Shown piece after piece: positions 23,716-36,000 of a stretch of 64,000 bases of DNA. Origin of the DNA: Chlorokybus atmophyticus (lineage: Eukaryota > Streptophyta > Chlorokybophyceae > Chlorokybales > Chlorokybaceae). Location: positions 1,293,043-1,357,042 of the forward strand of contig RHPI01003156.1 of assembly GCA_009103225.1 (NCBI GenBank), written 5' to 3'. The number at the start of each line of letters is the position of its first letter. The first letter of the stretch is position 1. The notes below the pieces were generated by a model. The model ran no database searches. It was not told the origin of the DNA and saw nothing but the letters and a program-made list of their open reading frames with translations. Position numbers and translations under genes: made by a program.

Positions 23716-25567
23716 TTACATATCTAGGGATGGCTCTTGATGATTGGGATGAAAAGCATGTGGCTGGCGGGAATTGGGAGGTGATCTGCAACCAGATCCC
23801 CAGTGTTCCCCGCTGCTGTGCTGACCGTGGCGAGCGTCCCACTGTGCCCGTTTTACCTCCCACTCAATCTGCTCGCCTCGCAACTTCAACTCCCGCACCT
23901 CCTGCGTAGCCAAGCAGAGAACTTGAGACCTCAACGGAGTACTGAGAAAATGACTGAGTGACATGACCATTTGGCATGAAACTTGCACCAGTGCGTGCTC
24001 ACCCCTCTTAACCTGCGGTTCTCTTCGCTCAATGTGTCACACCAGTGTCGCAGCAACTCACAGTCCTGTTCGGTTTGCTTCAGCTTTGTCCTGCAAAGGC
24101 CAAAGCCATCACCAGCAGCTCTCCACATCCATAATGTTGTGCTGAGCGCATACTAGTACAGAACTAGTTCACATACCGAGCGCGGCGATTTTGAAACCAC
24201 ACTTCCACTTGCCGTGGCAGCAAATCCAACTCCTGCGACAATTCAGCTTTGCTTTCCTGCGGAATCGCACAGCGCGTCAAAGAAAGAACTCGTGCTGACA
24301 GCTGTAGCTCCGCAAGCAGCTACATACTGGAGTTAATGTGCTTTGCGACTTAAAACTTTCTTCAAGAAGGGCTACTTGTTCCCGCTTCAAGCGCAGCTTC
24401 TTCTTCGGAGGCCCGGGTTCATCCTCTTCTATTGCCTCAGAACGCCCGCTCACGCCAGCCTGCTCATGATCTCTATGCATCATGTCATAGGAAGGAGCAG
24501 CCTGTGCATACTGCGGCAGGCTAGGCTGGTGCATAGCATGCGCCTGCAGTGCCGCAGGTGAAAGCCCTCCAGAAGCTGCCACAGCAACAAGAACGTCCAC
24601 ATGAGATGGGGTGCATTGGAATAACCCATATGCCAAGTTGGGTGTTTGACATATCAAGCAAGGCAAGGTAATGGCTGTGAGGAAGTAGAAAGAATTGCAG
24701 ACAACACAAAGCGGTTGCAAGAGCAAGTACCACTGTCAAGAAGCAAAAGCTTGCGCGCAGACAGAATTCACAACAAGGAAGCGTCAGAGTTGCATGCAAG
24801 AATAGAAAGCACATGTGACATGAGAACCTACTGGACATGAGGGGAGCCTGGGTACTCAAGTGTTGGGAGAGTTGATACTGCCACAAGCGTTTCACGGATG
24901 ACACATGCACAAAGCCCAGACTGTGTACAAGCTAACGGGCAAACAGCAACCAGTGGCGGCAGCTAGGATTTGCACCTGAGTAGTACGGGTTAGGTTGAGG
25001 CGTCGCAGCTTGCGAAGGAAGAGGCTGCAGCTGGGCCATGCGTGCGTACGCCGCAAGCAGTTCTTCAGAGGAAGGCATTGGGCCGGAAGGAGGCCGTCCA
25101 GTGGGCTGAGGAGGATAGATGGTGTTAAAGAGGTGCCGCAAAACCATGGAATCAGCGGCCATCTGTGCAGCGCCGGGCGGGGGAGGCCCGCCGACGGCAG
25201 GTGACATAGAGCCAGGCTGCGGCAAGGGCCCCAAGCCCAGCGGCGGCATGAGCGGCGAAAGATGCTGTAACCGCGGCGGCATGCCGTGCTGCTGCTGCTG
25301 TTGGTGAGAAGGCACGGGAGGTGGCGGAGGAGGAGGCGGTAGTTGCTGCTGCTGCGGTGGCAAGACCATCCTAGCAGACTCTGGCGGCCCTCCAGCAGAT
25401 GCCCCGTGCGCCACCTGGCCTGGCTGCTGCTGCTGCTGCTGCTGCTGCTCGGCCTGCCCGTAACCTAGCTCTCCCCCTGTCCTTCCATGCTTATAGCGGT
25501 CCCGGGGCAGCCGCGCGGTAGGCAAGCGCTTCTCCACCACGTCAACAGAGGCCGGCCCAGTTTTCAT
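23716..25567 (-). CDS. Homeodomain-leucine zipper transcription factor, HD-Zip class II-like
   Basis: Minus-strand exons: 25567-24976, 24575-24328, 24256-24177, 24090-24003 and 23901-23716, giving 397 residues with every phase consistent. The long first exon encodes a Gln/Pro-rich region (runs of Q and P) typical of activation or spacer segments. The homeodomain starts near residue 252 with [18 protein letters not shown] and runs through helix 3, [19 protein letters not shown]. It passes without a gap into a zipper with Leu spacing ([19 protein letters not shown], then [15 protein letters not shown]). HD followed immediately by a zipper, with [10 protein letters not shown] at the junction, is characteristic of HD-Zip class II in land plants. 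The usual C-terminal CPSCE motif is not seen. It should bind DNA as a dimer in the nucleus. The gene appears complete. Confidence 0.92.
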
Positions 25568-27550
25568 CCAGCCGCCTCCAGCCCCCCAGCTGCAAACTAA
25601 GCGACTGACCTTTACCTCCTTCCCCGCTTGCCCTTGCAACAACCCTTACAGAAACCCACACGACGCCCGAGCTTTCACCCGCACGTCCGCTCGCCCGTAT
25701 GCCCGTTAACCCGTCCCTGACCAGCCACACTGACCCTGCCCGCAGCAACGCCGAAAACGCCGCCGCCGGCTACACAATACCAGCCAGGTTACGGTTTTCG
25801 AGTGTTGTACCACTGGGGGGTTGAATGAGTGCGTTATCAATCACGTAACCTCGTGGTTTTGCCCATACCTTTCCAACCTCATGATTATATTATGATGTCA
25901 AGCGCGGATTGGCAGGATGCGGGCTCCGCTTGTCATCGCATGGCATCGCATTGCCTAGCGGGGACAGAACAGGCATTGAAAGACTTTGGCTTCCAATGTC
26001 GCTGTAGCGCGAAGCGGCGCCGAAATGTTGCGCAGCGCGGCAGCCAAAAAATCGCCCTGCCTGCCAGTTTTTGCAGGCCGCGGAACTGGCTTCGGCTCCA
26101 CGTAAGGAAGGGTATCCGCCGCGCCGACGCGCAAGATCCGTACGGCAGGCGGGGCGGCCCCAACCGAAGGGGCCTTCCCGGAAAGCGGAGCCAAAACATT
26201 TTCTCTTCCGCTGCCTCGTTTCGGGTTTTCGCTGCTCTTATGCCTGCCTGCACACAGCGGGGCTGACATGACATGACACTGCGCCGGCCCCAGGATTGAA
26301 TGAAATTGAGTGCATTGAGTGCAGTCAAGTTGAGTTGCGCGGCTGATTGAAAACAATTAATAGTATATTGATTGATGCGGGGCGGGGGAAGCATCGGACG
26401 TGGATTGATAGCTCACGCGCCGCGGAGCGCCCGCTGAGCACCACACGATCGACCCATACATCATTGCCAATGATTTTAGTATTATTTTTTCTGCATGTCG
26501 GCAGTTGGGGAGACGGGGCGCCTCGTTTTTTCTGTTCAGAAGCCGCTGTTTTTCTGGCTCACCTCTCGACACAATCAAAAAGGAGGGTTATCACAGGACA
26601 ACTCTCCACGGAGGGTCGAGTGTAATCGGCCACATGAACCAGTTACATGCCGCACTCACCGGCACATGTCAAGGTAGAGTTCATTTCTCGTGGCCATCAT
26701 GACCGGTAAGCTGTTTCCAACCGACAGGTCTGCTGAGATATTTGCTATAATGCTCCTTGCAATGGTTGGCCAGGCGTTGTCACAAGCTGCGACTCGCAAC
26801 AGGCTGTCGCCAACAGCGCCTTCGGGACTGACCAAAGCGGTAGTTTGCCATTGGATGGCATTACATCCAACGATGACAATCAATCGACAGAACAGTAAAG
26901 AACAGTGTGGCCAGTGCACGAAATAAGCAATCAGTGCTTACGGCCTGCCCTCGCTATAGGCCTGGCACTCTATAATAACAGCCCTCGAACTGACGTACAG
27001 CCTGCAAAAAGCCAACACTCATGAACCGAATACAGGTAATCATGACATGTGAATGTAACACTACAGTCTACCTCTGCTATATAGTCATCACGTCTATCCT
27101 TCAACTCATTATTCCACTAACGGGGTTATCTGTTGGCATTCAAGAGATCAAATTCAATATATCGCATTAAACATGTACCAACCAATAAGGTTGATATGCT
27201 GTACTGTAACTTATATGCGCATGGCTTAGCAAAAGGCCTGGTTTTTCAGTGAGCAATTTGCTTTTCAATTATATAGTCAAGTCAAGGTCTGCTGCATATA
27301 GTCGGCGAGAAGCGTATATTGATACAACATGACTGCCGACTCTACGATATTTTATGCTTTTCACGATATTAAAAATGCATACATATGTGCGTCGTAACAA
27401 CGCAATGGAACAGAGTGCGCATGCAATGATATAATAGCATGCTTGGTTGTCTATCCAGGATAAATATATGCATTTCGCAACGCACGTGTGTGCTTAGCAC
27501 GCTCGCGCAAGTTGCTTTGTACATGCACAGAAACTCATGTTTAAGATATC
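25568..27550. other. Intergenic region upstream of the HD-Zip gene
   Basis: No supported gene. A GC-rich part (25900-26270) has overlapping open frames on both strands and no recognisable peptide. A minus-strand frame at 26919-26656 (SPEGAVGDSLLRVAACDNAW) reads like protein but matches no family I know. The remainder is AT-rich. Confidence 0.4.
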
Positions 27551-27559
27551 TTGCAACAA

Positions 27560-28780
27560 CAGGCAGCGTTCAACCAACAGCGTGGGTTTAAGCAACATCT
27601 GTTAAAGCTGGGATGCACAACAATACCACACTTGTATATGACTATAAAATTATATAAGCAACCACTTAAACCGCGGTTTATAGCAGCATCATTTAAGACA
27701 TCACTCACGGATGCCTCCATTTACCTAGCCAACTCTTACAAGGCAATGATGCAAATAGCACATGACATTTGGTCAGAGGTATGTGCAAAAGTAGGTGTTG
27801 CGGTGTTTGCACAAAACTCATGGGTGATGACTGAATCTGTGGGTGTGCTGTGAGTTCTGGATTACCGTAACACCACACAAAGCCCGGTACTTTTGCAGTC
27901 TTATGATTATACAACTGTGTATACAAATATAACACATGTAGAGCTCAAGGCTTGAGTGAAACAACTTGTGTATATGATCTATGAACGTCATTATCATCTT
28001 AAGCACGCAGCTGTCCTACAAGTAGATGATACGGAGAACAAACCTACCTATAAGTGGTTGCGGGCATGCCCCATACGTTTAGAACGCAATTAATTGGATT
28101 GAATGCTTTGACAAAAACGACATGTGCGAGATACGTGACTTCGTGGTGGATAACCCATGTCACCACCGCAAAGGATAGAGTGCACGAGCTAGTCATTGGC
28201 ATTCCCATGAGTAATAACGCGTGTGTTCTGATTGATATATATCTGTTCACTTATCAGTTGGAGGACATATCTAGCGGTTGGCTGCAGCAGGGGATGTACA
28301 GTACTTAACAACGGTTGCGAACAATACAACACGTTTTATGGATGACCTGTTTGTTGTAAATATTCCGGAATGTCAAGTTAATACGTATATACGTCAGTTG
28401 TTCAGAGGTGTAGATGTACATTTGCAAGACAGTTAATCAAGGCCTATGTAGAAAATTGTACGACAAGAAGAGAGAACCGTGCTTTAAGCACGTGCCCACA
28501 CAGCGCGCCCACATCCACATTTAATATGTATAAGCAAACCAAGCTAAGTGTGGTGAGTCGGTTCATACTTTCTCAAAAACTCTGCACACAGCAAAAGCAT
28601 TTCATGCATAAGATTGTCAACCTTCTCAATAATATGCAGTTGCAAGGCTACAAGATGTCAGCGCTGTTGCATAAGCTGAGGGGACGAATGTGGCATGATA
28701 CAAGGTTGTGGTATGGTGTCACGACAAGACATATCTTTCACATGATTGCAAGAGTGTGCAAGGAAGTGCGGAGAGCATAG
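27560..28780 (+). pseudogene. Decayed reverse transcriptase
   Basis: RT landmarks occur in correct order but in three frames. Fingers: IPHLYMTIKLYKQPLKPRFI (27620-27680). Palm motif A: SYDYTTVYTNITHVELKA, then a stop (about 27900-27955). Palm motif B: VIGIPMSNNACVLIDIYLFT (28193-28252). Catalytic box: TRFMDDLFVV (28329-28358). C-terminal domain: KLSVVSRFILSQKLC and KIVNLLNNMQLQGYKM (28540-28665). Several frameshifts and stops make it non-functional. The IGIPM and LYTNI style is that of a widespread eukaryotic RT group. I could not place it firmly among non-LTR or Penelope-like clades. No endonuclease was seen. Confidence 0.8.
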
Positions 28781-29508
28781 TAGTATGCCCGCACATGTAC
28801 AGTCAGTCAGTCAATCACAGTCCCCTACACTTCATGCAAGCATGGGTGTGAGCAGGCATGCAGCATGCACAGCATGAACGCACAGCATGTGCATAGCCCC
28901 ACATAAGAATACTTCGGTGTTCAAGGTGTTTTCAACACCACTCCGTTGTGGTTTGCTATCACCACTCACCACTCACCACTCACATTTCGTAACGCGCTTG
29001 CACTGATCACACCTAATCTAGCGGTTGCGAGCAGGCACTGCGGACTTAAAACCCCTATGGCGGCCACAGTCAAACGGCCCATTGTTTGGCAGTGACTGAC
29101 TGTGACGCTGTCATCTCAGGTGACTGCGGTGAAGGGCACTACAATGATCATGTTGGTGTTGGCAGCTCGAGGTTTGGGCCAGCTCCGAGCTGCCGCTGTG
29201 GTTTGCTTGCTGGTTGTGCATACTGTTGTTGATGGCTATGTTGCCACCTATGTGTTTGTGCGGACATTGGATGCATACTAGCACCCTACACGGCTGTGGA
29301 CATAGCATGACTGCGTGCGTAGCATCGCACACAGTCAAAGTTCTATTTTGCATATGCACAGAATCATGGTGGACGGCAGAACCGGCTTTGGTGTTGATCT
29401 CACGCTAACATGCTTGTTAAAAGTAATTCAGCAAACCTCACCACCTTAATTAAGCGACCCAAGCGCAAGATGCTATAGCAAAATTATATATGCAAATGCC
29501 TGCAGAGT
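28781..29508. other. Intergenic stretch, nothing recognised
   Basis: Short tandem words (cactcaccactcaccactcac near 28965-28985, cagtcagtcagtc near 28801) and no splice-consistent exon. It probably contains the 3' UTR of the molybdate transporter. Confidence 0.5.
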
Positions 29509-32255
29509 TCAAGAGCCACTTTTCACAATCATATTTCCACTTAGGCTGAAGTCCACATCCAACTCCGGTGAAGGCGACTCGAGGTCATCGTTGCGCGATG
29601 TTGACAACGCATCGTAGCGGGCTGCCCCGCTCGAGTGCGTCCTTCCCAGCAAGAAAGGGATGGAATCACTAAGCCACCAAAAAGCTGCAGCAGTGGCCCC
29701 GACAGCAAATCCGCCCGCTGTATTCTTGAAGGCAAGGGCAGCTCCCGCCGTGAACAGCATTACCGACACGTCGCGTACCGTCTGTTGATCGCGGCAGGTT
29801 GATGCCAGTTCAACGCCAGATATCGCCAGCAGGACTCCCAGAAACTGATTATGGTGTTGGTCAGTCAAGCGGCATGCATGCAACTGCAATTGATCTTGAT
29901 ACTGCCAATTTGAATCAAGTCAGCGCACCGTGGCAGGAAACAGTTGGAGGATGAAAATCAGCGTGCTTCCAAGGGTGAGCGCAAACACCTGCACAAAGGC
30001 AGGGGCATCTGTCAGTTGGTGTAGCACAGATCCTGCCTTCAGCTACAGTATCCTCATGTTAGTTGTGCTGTAAGCATCGACTCTTCTTCAATCTCGACCA
30101 GCGTGCATCAGCTTGACGTGAAACGGCTCTGCCAGGCATTAGCAGGGCGGGGCTTGTTGTTCATCATTCTGAACTCTACTGAGGTGTGCGCACAGCTGTG
30201 GGCTTGCATTAACAGTCCCAAGGACACATTGACAGGCTCATTGACTAACATGTGTGAGTTACTCTTACCACTTTGCCAATGCCCAGCATGACAACAGCAG
30301 CCCCGGAGCGTGCGCCAAACTTGTATTGTGCAGCGAGCCCTCCAGCGCCATGACAACACGGCAACGCGCCAAACCAGCACCCAACTGCAGGCCCACGAAT
30401 GCGCACACCCACATAGTGACACGCATATCAACAACCTCACAATGCTGCACACCAGCTATAGCTTGTACACAATGCTGGTTGCAAGCTTACCCAAGTTCAT
30501 GAGGCCGACACTTATGCTGATTGCACGAGGAGAGGCCTGACGCTCAGGAAACAGATCCTCAGAGAGCTTGCAGACGGCAATGACCGAGTTCAATGCCGTC
30601 AAAGGCAACTGCGGGACAGCGCCTCGTACAAACCCTGCATTGCAACCAATGGCATGTGAGTGTGTTGTAAGTCAACTGATACCAAGTGCTGTGGCTTTGC
30701 CAAAAAGCCCTGCACACGTTCAATAAGCTTTAACAAGACATGGAGTGCATGCGCTACCCGTTGTGCAGTCGCTGAATGTGGGTGTGAGCAGCTTTGGCAC
30801 GCTCGGTCCGAGCCGCAACTTGGCAAAAAGCACTAAGGGCTGGCGAACAACTGCAAGGAACGCACCAACCGCGACAAGAATGAGCGCTGCGGGTATCAGC
30901 ACTCGCCTATAGCTTGCGCCTGCACTGCAAACATTGTAAATTTAAGTATGGTCATGTCTAGTAACATGTGTTTGAACTAATTGTTTCCAGGTGCAGACGT
31001 ACCATGCAATGCTGTTATTGGAAGTGCGCAGCGGAGGGGCAGTTGCTATTAGGACAAATGCAGCGGCCACGCCAGCTAGCAGCAGCCCGTCAAAGCCCAT
31101 CACCGGTCTCACGGCACTGTTGCTGTACAGAAGGGTTTGCAAGCCCTTCCCCGCCAAGGAGAGTCCCAGCCCCAACTGCATGCCGCGCACCTTGCTTGCG
31201 ATAAAAGCTCCAGTCATTCAAAGGACTGGCATGCAGCTGGGTGGTGATGGTGAGTAGTGCAATGAAGAACAGTAGTATTTGTATGCTATATTCGTCAGTA
31301 TTAATGTTACTGCTACACATAACGGTATCGTAGGCGCAACACGACTTACCACGGATAAGGGGACTACTCTGTTGAGCATGTCAATTAGACCAGTCAGGCC
31401 GAGACCAAGAACAATTGCACTTGTTGCGATGCCCGCCAAAAGAACCTGTGAAAGGCACAAACACTCAGCTTGTTGCTGAACACATATATGCACTTGTACA
31501 TGCTTCTATGCGAATGTATCCACTCACATGCATATGCAAGGCAAAGTACATACTTCACACCTGTGGGAGAGTCAAGCCTTCAGCCAGCGCCACGGCTGCA
31601 ATCGACTTCATAGGCTGCAGTTTGATTGCAAGTGTGAGATTGTGTGTCTATGAAAACCCACAGCCATGCCTCCATCCATTAACAGCAACTCTCGACTCAC
31701 TTGCACGGGCATGGGGATGCCAAACATCAGCCCGTTGTAGATGTTGTACATGCCAGTAAAGAGCAAGGTTGTGCCAAGGTCCAGGCCAACAGACACCGTC
31801 AGGGCAACAGCCAAAGGCAAGAACGTGCCAAGGTCGCCTGCGAATGGCGTACGTGTGTACAGCTCTTAGCGGATAGAGAGTGTGGGAAGCGCACGAGTTG
31901 CTTGATAATCAACATTGTAATGGGGCAAGCTTGGCTGCATGCAGTCGAACAAATTATTCAAGCCATCGTTGTACAACCAGCTGGTCAGAGCTTATGCATG
32001 TACAATTGCACAGCTTGATCTACAAGGGTCTTTTTCCTTTACGCTCAGCAGCACAACTTGCAGTTTGTGCAACTTGTGCAATGCATGCTCACCTAGAGCC
32101 CCGCTGGCTTCTTGCCATGTGGCGTCATGCTGCAGATTCTCCCTCCAACGCTCCCACAACCTCTTCAGCGACATTGTGGGCGACGACACCGACGCCCCCG
32201 CCCCTGTTCCCGCCGCCGAGGCGGCGGCACCGCTGCCACGTGGCACAGCCTCCAT
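29509..32255 (-). CDS. MOT1: Molybdate transporter, MOT1 family
   Basis: A multi-pass membrane protein for high-affinity molybdate uptake, which supplies molybdenum-cofactor synthesis. Exons on the minus strand: 32255-32093, 31837-31701, 31614-31561, 31445-31350, 31190-31003, 30912-30758, 30622-30491, 30384-30269, 29988-29929 and 29844-29509, giving 478 residues with all phases consistent. Signature segments are GDLGTFLPLAVALTV, YNIYNGLMFGIPMPVQPMKS, IAAVALAEGLTLPQ, VRGMQLGLGLSLAGKG, GAVPQLPLTALNSVIAVC, ALPCCHGAGGLAAQYKFGAR and FLGVLLAISGVELA. These cover the paired motifs of MOT1. The polar C-terminal tail is cytosolic or vacuolar. The ATG at 32255 is chosen; an in-frame ATG about 80 bases downstream (MSLKRLWERW) is an alternative. 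The acceptor at 30912 follows a second nearby AG. Head-to-head with the formyl-THF dehydrogenase gene. Confidence 0.93.
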
Positions 32256-33065
32256 GCTATGCTTGCCGCACGCAAGTCCAATTATTTCGATGGAATCCGC
32301 CCGTAACGTTTTCAATGTTTGGGCCGTATTCGTGAATCTGATTCTTGCAGTTTACATGCGTTCTATTGGCGCAACCTAGACTCGGAATCTCCAATTGTTT
32401 CACGGAACCCCGCAAACAATCGGGCGCTTTCCGTATTATCTTTTTGCTGGCAGGGCCGTAGCTGTAGCTGTGGCTTTAGGTGTAGCTGTAGGTGTAGCGT
32501 AGCTGGGCGGTGGCCGCTGCGCCGGCGGCGGCGGTGGTGAAGGCGAGGCTTTCGGTCGTCGTGTTGGTACGTACGTCTATGTGAGCACGTCAAGAGTGGG
32601 GTGAGCTTCACATTCGCTGTATTGTGATGGTGAAGTGGCATGATGCTTTCCTGGGTGTTGACGCTCTGTGTGCTGGTCCGGTGTGGTCTGGTCAGGCTGC
32701 TGTTGGTCCGTCGTGGGACTGTCACACAGTCAAGCTCACGTTGTGTGTGGGTAATGACGACGAGACTGTGACAGCCATGCGTGCGTGTTTGCTGGCAGCG
32801 CTTCTTGCACTCTCACATGTGTCGTTACTAGCTGATATGTCAAACTCAAGCTAGCGTTTGAATCAACTGCTGCAGCCAATGTGTCTATCACTTCTAGTGC
32901 TTATAAGAGACTCCTCAGTGCAGTTGGTTGAGCAATGGCCTGCGGTGTGCCGGCATGCATGCTACACTGCATGCTCCACCCAGCCTTGCATGCAGCCTGC
33001 TCCACCCACTCTTGACGCACAGCTGACTTGCAGTGCCTGCGTGTGGCACTGCAAACAGCTCCAAC
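32256..33065. promoter_or_regulatory. Shared upstream region of divergent MOT1 and formyl-THF dehydrogenase genes
   Basis: About 810 bp between the two start codons. It contains a degenerate hexamer repeat of gtagct/gtaggt words (32457-32505) and clustered gcatgc/tgcatg words (32950-33000). No core promoter element was recognised with confidence. Confidence 0.4.
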
Positions 33066-36000
33066 ATGCCGCCAAAGTTGAGGGTAGCAGTGATAGGCCA
33101 GTCCCTCTTTGGTGCGACCGCGTACTCGCGGCTGCGTGAAGATGGCCACACCATCGTTGGGGTGTTCACTGTGCCTGACGTCAAAGGCCGCCCAGACCCG
33201 ATTGCCATTGCAGCGGAGAAGGATGGTGTGCCTGTTTTTAAGGTGAGCTGTGGCAGTGTGCATGGAATTACCCGTGTATGCTTGTGTGTACACAGAGGAC
33301 AAGTGTGTGTGTATGCATGCCATGTGTATAGGTATGGGATTATACATTTATGAGCTGCTGTTCGTTTGGTCGGCACCGTTTACAGTAGCGACCAATGTTG
33401 TCTGCAAGCTTTGCCACAACATGTCTGCGTTGTAGTTACATATCGCACTGCAAATGAACGGTTGAGTGCATGCAGTGCCTCCACCCTTAGGAGGGAGGGG
33501 GGGGGGGGGGGGGGGGGGGGGNNNNNNNNNNNNNNNNNNNNNNNNNNNNNNNNNNNNNNNNNNNNNNNNNNNNNNNNNNNNNNNNNNNNNNNNNNNNNNN
33601 NNNNNNNNNNNNNNNNNNNNNNNNNNNNNNNNNNNNNNNNNNNNNNNNNNNNNGGGGGGATGTGTGTGTGTAGTGGTCGAAAGCACAGCATGGTTTCGTA
33701 ACATTGATATCTTGCGTGCATACCGAGCACAGCCAGCATATGGAACACGCACATGAGAGCTGTCGTCCACTTACCTTGTCACAAAGCTCATATGCGTGTC
33801 GCATGAGTTGTCGAGGCGTGGGGTGGGAAAAGGGTGTATGTACGGGGCTCATCACATGCATGGTGGGTAGGTAGAGCGATGGAAGGCGCTGAAAAAGGAT
33901 GGGGGCGCTGTCATCCCCGCAGTGCTGGACCAGTACAAGAGTGTGGGCGCAGAGCTGAATGTCTTGGCATTCGTAACACAGGTAAAGCTACAAGACCAGT
34001 TGCATGATCGACGTAGCTTAGCATACACACATTCGCGCAGAGCAATGTCCTGTGCAGTTTATTCCGATGGAGGTGAACGATTTCCCCAAGCACGGGTCCA
34101 TCATATACCATCCCTCATTGCTGCCGAGGCATCGCGGTGCCAGCGCCATCAACTGGGCTCTCATGTGCGGCGACAAGAAGACCGGTTTCACAGTGTTCTG
34201 GGCGGATGATGGCCTGGACACTGGACCCATACTGCTGATGAAAGAGTGCCCCGTCAAAGATGATGATACGGTCAACACCCTGTACTCCAGCTTCCTGTTT
34301 CCCGAAGGCATCAATGGTGCGTTGACAACTGGTTCATGATTGTTTTGCGCAATACAGTGCCGTGCAATCAGCGTTATGAGACTTGATGCATGGTGCATTG
34401 TGGTTCGTTTGCTACACATGCCCATGCGCGTACACACATTATCAACATGCATACAGACGCATGCATGCACACCCAAGTGCACTTACGCACACAGACATGT
34501 ATGTGCACGCGCACACACATGCCAACATGCCTACACACGAGTGCACATGCACCCACGCATGCATGTACACTTGCTCATACCTGCCAGCATGCTTGCTTAC
34601 AAGTTGCACACGCTACGCAGGCATATCAGAGGCCGTGCAGCTGATAGCTGAGGGCAGGGCCCCGCGCATAACGCAACCAACAGAAGGTGCAACGTATGAC
34701 CCCATTTGGAAAAACAAAGACCAGGCTAAGATCGATTGGTCGAAGACGGCAGAGGAGATTCACAACTTCATCCGCGGCAATGACAAAGTTCCGGGTGCTT
34801 GGGCAAATATCAACGGACAGCAGGTGCGTTGTCATAGTGAAGAAAAAAGCAGGTAGCTGATGTAAACAGACATGATTGGTTGTGTCAGTGGCTTTCATCG
34901 CCCAAAGGTATAACACAACTACTCCCTGCATCAACCCTTGGAGAATGGAGAAGTGCCATGGGCGCAATGCAGCAGTTGCATTGCAGGCAATCGGACTGTA
35001 CATCATACTTGCAATGTGGTGACTCTGCGGTTGTGCCTTGCAGGTCACCGTTTATGGGTCAACATACATCGATCGCCACCATTACTTCCCATCGCAGCAC
35101 GACGGGCCTACTGTTGAGGTTGAAGGCGCGTCGCAGCCCGGCATTGTCACAGAAGCAGGGCTGGTGCTGACTGGCTCGGATGGCAAACGCCTCCTGGTGC
35201 AGACTGTGCAGGTGATATGCATGCACAACCACTGTTGGCACAGTCTATCAGTGCATATAGACATGTTGCCACGAACAATGTCTCTATCAAAGTCTGTCCA
35301 ACCAGGCCTAATGTTCTTCATACCCGAAACAACATATCAATGCGTTGCAGAATGGCTAGTGAGCCTTCTCCTGACAGTTCCCTGCCTTGCGCGTCATTGA
35401 CGCTGATACTTTGCTCTTGCACTGTGTGCATGTCCGTGTGCGTGTGGACAGGTCGGCGCAAAGACGATGCCCGCGAGCAAGATTTTGTCACCAGATGAGG
35501 GCGCTCAAGAGCTCGAGCTGACGCCTGAAGAGAAGAAGCTTGAGGCGGGCTTGAAGTCGATCTGGCAGTCTATTCTAGGCGCTGAATCCATCCGACCCAC
35601 TACAGACTTCTTCGCGTCTGGTGCTGGGTCGATGGACGTCACACGCCTCACAGAGACCGTGCGTGCACAACTCGGTGTCGCAATCACCCCCGAACAGGTG
35701 CTGAGGACAACATCACAATGAATGCCTCAATAGCTACCCATCCGTCACTTGTTGGGTATACTACACTGGCGTGTACTTCCGAGCACGTGTGTATAGCATA
35801 CTCTCTGCGCTTCCGTTGCATACGCGTCTACAATAGTTCGTCTTGTGGGTTCAGGTGTTCATGAACACCAAGTTTGGGGACTTTGTGACGGCGGCAGTGC
35901 TTGCCTCGCGCAGTGGTGGGGAGATTGTCGTGGAGTATGACGCGCATGAGGTGGAGGCGAATAGCATGAAGCTGCGGTTCCCGACACAATTGTTCATTGA

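Noticed and set aside
25829-26394. Overlapping open frames of about 130-150 residues on both strands
   Set aside because: High GC lengthens frames by chance. There is no recognised motif and no phase-consistent exon partners.
33348-33770. Open frames spanning the N gap
   Set aside because: They are created by translating unknown bases and G homopolymers.
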